Below, piece by piece: positions 35,368-40,976 of a stretch of DNA of 40,976 bases. Source of the DNA: an uncultured Alphaproteobacteria bacterium (lineage in GTDB: Bacteria > Pseudomonadota > Alphaproteobacteria > Micavibrionales > Micavibrionaceae); the NCBI GenBank assembly GCA_937941545.1, contig CALDHI010000051.1, forward strand, positions 1 through 40,976, given 5' to 3'. The notes under the pieces were generated by a model, which did no database searches, was not told where the DNA came from, and saw nothing but the letters and a program-made list of their open reading frames with translations. Both the position numbers and the translations under genes were made by a program. The first letter of the stretch is position 1, and every line of letters begins with the position of its first letter.

Positions 35368-37503
35368 ATGTTTAACGTATATCGCAAAGAAATTGAATTT
35401 GCAGGAAAACCACTAATTTTTGAAACGGGTAAAATCGCCCGTCAAGCCGACTCATGTGTCATGGTGACATATGGCGGAACGCAGGTTTTATGTGCTGTAA
35501 CGGCGTCTAAATCTGTTCGTGAAGGACAAGATTTCTTCCCGTTGACTGTTCACTATCAAGAAAAAGCGTATGCCGCTGGTAAAATCCCAGGGGGTTTTTT
35601 CAAACGTGAAGCCCGCCCTTCTGAAAAAGAAACACTAACGGCGCGTCTGATTGACCGCCCTATCCGTCCTCTATTCCCGAAAGGCTTCTTAAACGAAGTT
35701 CTTGTGATGTGTACGGTTGTTGCGCACGACATGGAAAATGACCCAGACATGGTCGCGATGCTAGGTGTATCTGCCGCGCTTACAATGTCAGGTATCCCAT
35801 TCATGGGCCCAATCGCCGCGGCGCGTGTGGGTTATATCAATGATGAATATGTGTTGAACCCAACATTGCAACAAATGGAAGAGTCAAATCTTGACCTTGT
35901 TGCTGCTGGTACGAAAGAAGGCGTGCTGATGGTTGAATCAGAAGCGTCTGAACTTGATGAAGAAATCATGTTGGGCGCAGTTATGCACGCATGGAACGGC
36001 TTCCAACCTGTTATCGACACTATTATCGAATTGGCCGAAATGGGCGCAAAAGAGCCTTGGGATATGCCAAAAGCAGATCCTAAAGTTGAAAAACTGGAAA
36101 AAAACATTAAAGCGAAGTTTGAGAAAGACGTTGCAAAGGCTTATTCTAACACAGATAAAATGGAGCGTTATGCGGCCAAAGATGCTGTAAAAGCGAAAGC
36201 GGTTGAGAAGTTCTTAAGCGAAGAGACAACAAAAGAAATGATTGGCTCTGCGTTTAAACAACTTGAAGCGGACGTTGTGCGTGGAAGCATCATCAAAACG
36301 GGTAACCGTATTGATGGACGTGACACAAAAACGGTTCGTCAAATTGTTGCCGAAGTTGGTGTTCTTCCTCGTGCGCATGGCTCTGCCTTGTTCACACGTG
36401 GTGAAACACAAGCGCTTGTCGTGACAACATTAGGAACTGGCCAAGATGAGCAAATTATTGACGCACTTGAAGGTGAAAGCCGTTCACGCTTCCTACTCCA
36501 CTATAACTTCCCTCCATATTCTGTTGGTGAAGCAGGTCGTGTAGGCCCGCCTGGACGTCGTGAAATTGGTCATGGTAAGCTTGCTTGGAGAGCGATTAAT
36601 CCGCTTCTTCCTGCGGCTGAAGATTTCCCATACACAATGCGTAACGTTTCTGAGATTACCGAGTCTAACGGCTCGTCTTCAATGGCGTCTGTTTGTGGAT
36701 CATCCCTTGCGATGATGGATGCAGGTGTTCCTTTGAAACGTCCAGTTGCAGGTATCGCAATGGGATTGATCAAAGAAGACAAAGACTTCGCCGTTCTTTC
36801 TGATATCTTAGGTGATGAAGATCATCTTGGTGATATGGACTTTAAAGTGGCAGGTACATCCGAGGGTATTACCTCCCTTCAAATGGACATCAAAATCACG
36901 TCTATCACAGAAGACATTATGAAGATTGCTTTGGCGCAAGCTAAAGATGGTCGTATTCATATCTTGGAAGAAATGAATAAAGCAATTGCGGAAGCGCGCG
37001 GCGAAACATCGTCACATGCCCCACAAATTGTATCTATTCAAGTTCCTGTTGATAAAATCCGTGATGTTATCGGTACAGGCGGAAAAGTTATCCGTGGCAT
37101 CACCGAAGAAACGGGCGCGAAAATCGACATCAATGATGATGGTATGATCAAAGTTTCTGCGATTAACCAAACGTCAATCGACCAAGCCGTTGCCATCATC
37201 CAAGGCATCACAGAAGAGCCAGAAGTTGGTAAAGTGTATAACGGTAAAGTTGTGAAATGTGTTGATTTCGGTGCGTTCGTAAACTTCATGGGCGCGAAAG
37301 ACGGCCTTGTTCACATCTCTGAATTGGCGGACGAGCGTGTTGCAAACACGACTGACGTTATCAATGAAGGCGATGAGATCAAAGTGCTTTGCATTGGCAT
37401 GGATGATCGCGGTAAAGTGAAATTATCTTTGAAACGCGTTGACCAAGAAACAGGCGAAGCAAAAGAGCCAGCCAAGCGTGAGAAAAAAGAAAACGCGGCT
37501 TAA
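35368..37503 (+). CDS. pnp: Polyribonucleotide nucleotidyltransferase
   Basis: [47 protein letters not shown], two RNase PH domains, KH ([24 protein letters not shown]) and S1 domains. Start from SD AAGGA before ATG 35368. Confidence 0.98.
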   Translation: MFNVYRKEIEFAGKPLIFETGKIARQADSCVMVTYGGTQVLCAVTASKSVREGQDFFPLTVHYQEKAYAAGKIPGGFFKREARPSEKETLTARLIDRPIRPLFPKGFLNEVLVMCTVVAHDMENDPDMVAMLGVSAALTMSGIPFMGPIAAARVGYINDEYVLNPTLQQMEESNLDLVAAGTKEGVLMVESEASELDEEIMLGAVMHAWNGFQPVIDTIIELAEMGAKEPWDMPKADPKVEKLEKNIKAKFEKDVAKAYSNTDKMERYAAKDAVKAKAVEKFLSEETTKEMIGSAFKQLEADVVRGSIIKTGNRIDGRDTKTVRQIVAEVGVLPRAHGSALFTRGETQALVVTTLGTGQDEQIIDALEGESRSRFLLHYNFPPYSVGEAGRVGPPGRREIGHGKLAWRAINPLLPAAEDFPYTMRNVSEITESNGSSSMASVCGSSLAMMDAGVPLKRPVAGIAMGLIKEDKDFAVLSDILGDEDHLGDMDFKVAGTSEGITSLQMDIKITSITEDIMKIALAQAKDGRIHILEEMNKAIAEARGETSSHAPQIVSIQVPVDKIRDVIGTGGKVIRGITEETGAKIDINDDGMIKVSAINQTSIDQAVAIIQGITEEPEVGKVYNGKVVKCVDFGAFVNFMGAKDGLVHISELADERVANTTDVINEGDEIKVLCIGMDDRGKVKLSLKRVDQETGEAKEPAKREKKENAA

Positions 37504-37511
37504 GCTTTTTT

Positions 37512-37550
37512 TTTAAGTCGCTCAGGCACGTAAACACGCTACGCGATTTA
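37512..37550 (+). repeat. Family I hairpin repeat copy 5
   Basis: TTTAAGTCGCTCAGGCACGTAAACACGCTACGCGATTTA. Confidence 0.75.
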
Positions 37551-37574
37551 AAGCTTTCTCTTATAACACTTCCC

Positions 37575-37606
37575 AAAACCCGCCCTATTATTGTGGCGGG
37601 TTTTTA
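37575..37606 (+). terminator. Rho-independent terminator after pnp
   Basis: ACCCGCC-CTATTATTGT-GGCGGGTTTTT. Confidence 0.85.
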
Positions 37607-38268
37607 TTTAGGCCTTTTCGCCAATCATGAGAATCTAGAGAACAAATATAAGAGATGAATTTATCGGCTTCTTCTATTGCCCCTAATAATTTCTCTTCAG
37701 TCACAACAATATCGCTTTTAAACCAAGGGACATCGGAAGCTGAATCATTTTTAAAAAACAAATCTGGGTGTTTTTTAATAGCCTTCTTGCCGTGAGAAGG
37801 CCTGAAACTAGTTATATCACCACTATGTTCTACATCATTTCTCGCTAAAATAATTTGCTCTATAATATCAAAATTAACTGGGCAATCCGACCAATTAGTA
37901 GAAAGAACGTCACCAAGAACTGTTTTATAGCCGTTTAAAAACCCCTTTTTAAACGTTTTTTTCTTTGAATTATTCGTGAGCAGCTTATAGCCAAAATGCC
38001 TTTCCGTTTCTGCTAAGAAAGCTTTCAACGAATTTGATAACATTGATAAGCAAGATAACCCGACCACATTAATTGATAGGTTAGCATCTAACCATTCATC
38101 TATAAAAGGTGGCGCACAGTCATCAAAGTCTGGATTAAAAAATGGTGGAATATAAGGAGGTAACTCCGCTTCTATTAAATGCTTTATTTCATCAAAGTTT
38201 TTCCGACACTGAATATAATGCTGTTTAATAAATTGTGTTCTTAATTTAAAAAAGCAATCTAAATCCAT
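37588..38268 (-). CDS. Hypothetical protein with HEPN-like Rx4H motif
   Basis: 226 aa, largely helical; IIEQIILARNDVEHSGDI contains RNDVEH, consistent with the HEPN RNase motif. Confidence 0.5.
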   Translation of the reverse strand: MDLDCFFKLRTQFIKQHYIQCRKNFDEIKHLIEAELPPYIPPFFNPDFDDCAPPFIDEWLDANLSINVVGLSCLSMLSNSLKAFLAETERHFGYKLLTNNSKKKTFKKGFLNGYKTVLGDVLSTNWSDCPVNFDIIEQIILARNDVEHSGDITSFRPSHGKKAIKKHPDLFFKNDSASDVPWFKSDIVVTEEKLLGAIEEADKFISYICSLDSHDWRKGLNKNPPQ

Positions 38269-38339
38269 ATTGCCTCAATTTTTATAATTATTTTACTGAT
38301 AAGAAATCAATCTATACCTTCATGCACACTCCAGTCAAA

Positions 38340-38528
38340 AAAACCCACGCCGTTACGGTTAGTATTTTATCCTACACGGATATTCTGGGGGCGATGTTAT
38401 TAGGTTATTTAATCTTCGGTGATGTCACCAATGACCCCTTTGTGATTTTAGGAGGCATTATAATCATGTTGAGCGGGCTTTACCTTGTTTATAGAGAGCA
38501 TAAAGATACGGCCAATAAAGCATCCTAA
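38340..38528 (+). pseudogene. Truncated C-terminal remnant of an EamA/DMT transporter
   Basis: KTHAVTVSILSYTDILGAMLLGYLIFGDVTNDPFVILGGIIIMLSGLYLVYREHK closely matches the C-terminus of ORF 39435-40307; the remaining TM segments are absent. Confidence 0.85.
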
Positions 38529-38591
38529 TTGTTATTGACTTTCATTGGGTGACATATTACTTTTTTCTTTAACATAAGGAATAAAACAAAT

Positions 38592-38816
38592 ATGAAACTC
38601 TCTCTTATAAATAGCGTAGTCGCCGTCTCTCTTGCCTTTTCCTCTGTGGCTTTTGGGCAAACTGATAGCGCGGATAAGACGCCCGGCAATGATGAGGCGC
38701 AAAAATATGGTATTCAGGAAAAATCTGAAAATTGTAAAAAATACCTTATAGATGTTGGTATTCCCGTCTTAAGTAGCCGTGGCGACAATGTCTGTAAATT
38801 AATGGGTATTAATTAA
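38592..38816 (+). CDS. Small secreted protein
   Basis: 74 aa with signal peptide (SLINSVVAVSLAFSSVAFGQ). Confidence 0.55.
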   Translation: MKLSLINSVVAVSLAFSSVAFGQTDSADKTPGNDEAQKYGIQEKSENCKKYLIDVGIPVLSSRGDNVCKLMGIN

Positions 38817-38890
38817 CCTGTCCCCTAAGAAAAACCTCTATCAATAAAAAATATCGCCATTTTATTCCCTGCGAAGCAATAAAGTCTTGA

Positions 38891-39364
38891 ATGGATTACT
38901 TTTTTGTGCATTATGACAAAATGTCATTTTCAAACCTATTTAACGTTATTTTTTCCGGAATTGCCCGTGCATGCCGCGATGAGTCTAAAGAGCTATCCAA
39001 GATGATGCATGCTAATCAAATATCTATGCAGGACTTTTTAGAATTAGAGCAAAAAGTGACTGTCATCGAAACCACAAAAGACAGTTACTGCAAAACAATT
39101 TTCATTCCGATAATTCTAGGCACAACAGAGGAAGGGAAAGAGGACGTCAAATACTTAAAATTGGGGGATGTGGTTCAATATACCAACGACCTGCGTAGAG
39201 CGAGAGAAGGTTTTGCATCTAGCGTCTCACCCATATTTAACACAACTACATGGGACGAAGAGCAGAACAATCAATTAGAAAATATAAGACGACTAATGAA
39301 TATTGTTAATCCGATTGTAACAAGGGTAGAAACAGAGTTGATTATGGAGAAACTTTCAACCTAA
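38891..39364 (+). CDS. Hypothetical protein
   Basis: 157 aa open frame; no family recognised; start uncertain. Confidence 0.5.
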   Translation: MDYFFVHYDKMSFSNLFNVIFSGIARACRDESKELSKMMHANQISMQDFLELEQKVTVIETTKDSYCKTIFIPIILGTTEEGKEDVKYLKLGDVVQYTNDLRRAREGFASSVSPIFNTTTWDEEQNNQLENIRRLMNIVNPIVTRVETELIMEKLST

Positions 39365-39434
39365 AACGCCTGCGCAATTATTCTAATGCGACGCCCCCAT
39401 TCCCTTAAACTCTATTTTCATCTACTCTGTTTAT

Positions 39435-40307
39435 ATGAAACTCAACACAAGCACTGTTGGTATTATATTTGCCTTAATCTCCGACGCGCTATTTATGGTG
39501 AGTGATAGCATGTATAAATATCTCGGGGAGAGCTACTCAATCTTCCACATTGCTTTTTACGGTAAATTATTCGCGAGTATTTTCTTTATTTCATACATCC
39601 TCATCAAACGCCAAAAAATAATCACTTACTTCCCTAAACTTCAACTCTTTCGTAGTTTAGCCCTCACTTTAAATTTTTTATGCGTGTTATATGCTTACAA
39701 ACACATGTCATTAGCCGAAGTCGCACTCATGTATTATCTAAGCCCATTCATTACCGCCATACTCTGTTATTTTTTGTTAAAAGAGCCCGTTGGCAAACAT
39801 CGTATCACCACCATCCTAACAGGTTTCATAGGCTCTTTGATAATACTACGCCCTGGCTTAATTGAGCCAAATCCAGCCACAATAATAATATTCATTGGTG
39901 TCGTTGCTTTTTCTTATTCAAACATTTTATCAAGAAAGATTGGAGAAAAAGAGCCAGCAATTAACTTCACCTTATTTCCAACCATAACCAGTTTTTTATG
40001 CTGCTTACCATTTATATGGATAACACCCATTTTACCGTCACCTGTTGATTTGTCCTTAATGGCAACAGCAGGTATTATTGGAGGAATTGCTATTTTGTTT
40101 CTGGCTATAGCTTACGTAAAAACACATGCCGTGACTATCAGTATATTAGGATACACGGACATCTTCTGGGCGTTATTATTAGGGTATTTAATATTTGGTG
40201 ACGTAACAGATGACCCCTTCGTTATCTTAGGCGGCGCCATCATCATGATCAGTGGTATTTACTTAATTTATAGAGAGAACAAAGTAGCGAAGCAGACGAC
40301 GCCCTAA
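39435..40307 (+). CDS. EamA/DMT superfamily transporter
   Basis: About 10 TM; SDSMYKYLGESYSIFHIAFYGKLF, EVALMYYLSPFITAILCYFLLKEPVGKHRI, second EamA repeat at C-terminus. Confidence 0.93.
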   Translation: MKLNTSTVGIIFALISDALFMVSDSMYKYLGESYSIFHIAFYGKLFASIFFISYILIKRQKIITYFPKLQLFRSLALTLNFLCVLYAYKHMSLAEVALMYYLSPFITAILCYFLLKEPVGKHRITTILTGFIGSLIILRPGLIEPNPATIIIFIGVVAFSYSNILSRKIGEKEPAINFTLFPTITSFLCCLPFIWITPILPSPVDLSLMATAGIIGGIAILFLAIAYVKTHAVTISILGYTDIFWALLLGYLIFGDVTDDPFVILGGAIIMISGIYLIYRENKVAKQTTP

Positions 40308-40753
40308 TCCTCGTCAAACCAAATCTCGCAGGAATAATCCCATGTGAGTTCTTCGCCCGTTTTGATATCACGTTGCGCAAAGGAGCTAATGGTCATTTCT
40401 TCGTAATTATTTTCTAAATATAACGTCGGCGCACGGGAATGATTATAGAGCATAATATACCCTAGCGGCATGCAATGCTCCTGCCCTTCCTCATCAGGCT
40501 CCCAATCAAGAAGATACCCATCGGGCGCACCGCCACTATCGGGAACATCTTCTTTTGCAACAACAATAACGGGGGCGCTTTCAATTAAAGTGCCTTTAGC
40601 AATATCTTTTAGGGCAATGACGCCGCGTCCCTTTTCATTATCCAATTCTTGCCAACCGATAATCGCGCCTGTTTGTCCATATGTCTTTGGCGCATTCGCG
40701 GCTTCACTGGTTTCCGACTCATTATATTTCACAGCGCTACTAATACTCATCAT
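40304..40753 (-). CDS. SET-domain protein
   Basis: GRGVIALKDIAKGTLIESAPVIVV...YIMLYNHSRAPTLYLENN...FAQRDIKTGEELTWDYS. Confidence 0.85.
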   Translation of the reverse strand: MMSISSAVKYNESETSEAANAPKTYGQTGAIIGWQELDNEKGRGVIALKDIAKGTLIESAPVIVVAKEDVPDSGGAPDGYLLDWEPDEEGQEHCMPLGYIMLYNHSRAPTLYLENNYEEMTISSFAQRDIKTGEELTWDYSCEIWFDED

Positions 40754-40836
40754 TGCCTCTATAAGTTTATCAAGGTTTGTGTTATGACAGTTTTTAAAAT
40801 AAAAATCATTATAAAATTTAATAAAAGAGCCAAATT

Positions 40837-40976
40837 ATGCCTTTAAAACTCCCCCAAGTCATCGGCCATCGCGGCGCCGCATCCTACGCCCCTGAAAACA
40901 CATTGGAAGGTATTCATACCGCCGCCGATATCGGTATTGAATGGGTGGAGCTGGACGTGAAACTGACTAAGGATGA
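40837..40976 (+). CDS. Glycerophosphodiester phosphodiesterase, N-terminal fragment (runs off window)
   Basis: MPLKLPQVIGHRGAASYAPENTLEGIHTAADIGIEWVELDVKLTKD: GHRG...PENT...ELDV signature. Confidence 0.93.
   Translation, partial: MPLKLPQVIGHRGAASYAPENTLEGIHTAADIGIEWVELDVKLTKD

Noticed and set aside
38322-38528. Independent small transporter gene (SMR-like)
   Set aside because: Sequence is a near match to the C-terminus of the adjacent EamA gene and lacks the remaining TM helices, so a remnant is the simpler reading.

Overview
The window looks like a low/mid-GC alphaproteobacterial chromosome segment made mostly of conserved housekeeping genes. On the minus strand there is the end of a nuo operon (nuoA, nuoB, nuoC, start of nuoD), tRNA-Pro(TGG), a DUF192 protein, a NhaD/ArsB-type antiporter with a CBS-domain gene beside it, an MsbA-type ABC exporter, a HAD-IIA hydrolase, a 1211-aa membrane-anchored coiled-coil protein, an AGCS Na+/alanine symporter and a D-2-hydroxyacid dehydrogenase. 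On the plus strand there is miaB | phoH-ybeY-corC-lnt-HTH-metK-trmB | rimP-nusA-infB-rbfA-truB-rpsO | pnp. ppa and gpmA lie on the minus strand between rpsO and pnp. The window ends in an EamA transporter next to a truncated EamA remnant, a SET-domain protein and the start of a glycerophosphodiesterase. I found no prophage, transposase, CRISPR array or classical defense locus. The best candidates for something less described are: (1) at least two families of short hairpin repeats whose stems vary in a compensatory way, with one composite insertion read through in frame inside truB, similar in logic to Rickettsia palindromic elements; (2) a FliL-like gene embedded and translationally coupled between nuoC and nuoD, plus a small ORF filling the nuoA-nuoB gap; (3) phoH with no ATG/GTG/TTG at its expected N-terminus, suggesting an AUA/AUC/AUU start; (4) a giant TipN-like coiled-coil protein; (5) an orphan protein with a HEPN-like RNDVEH motif; (6) a small membrane-protein gene with a one-base frameshift right after its start codon; (7) a possible structured RNA upstream of pnp. 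All homology calls come from reading the sequence; no database search was run.
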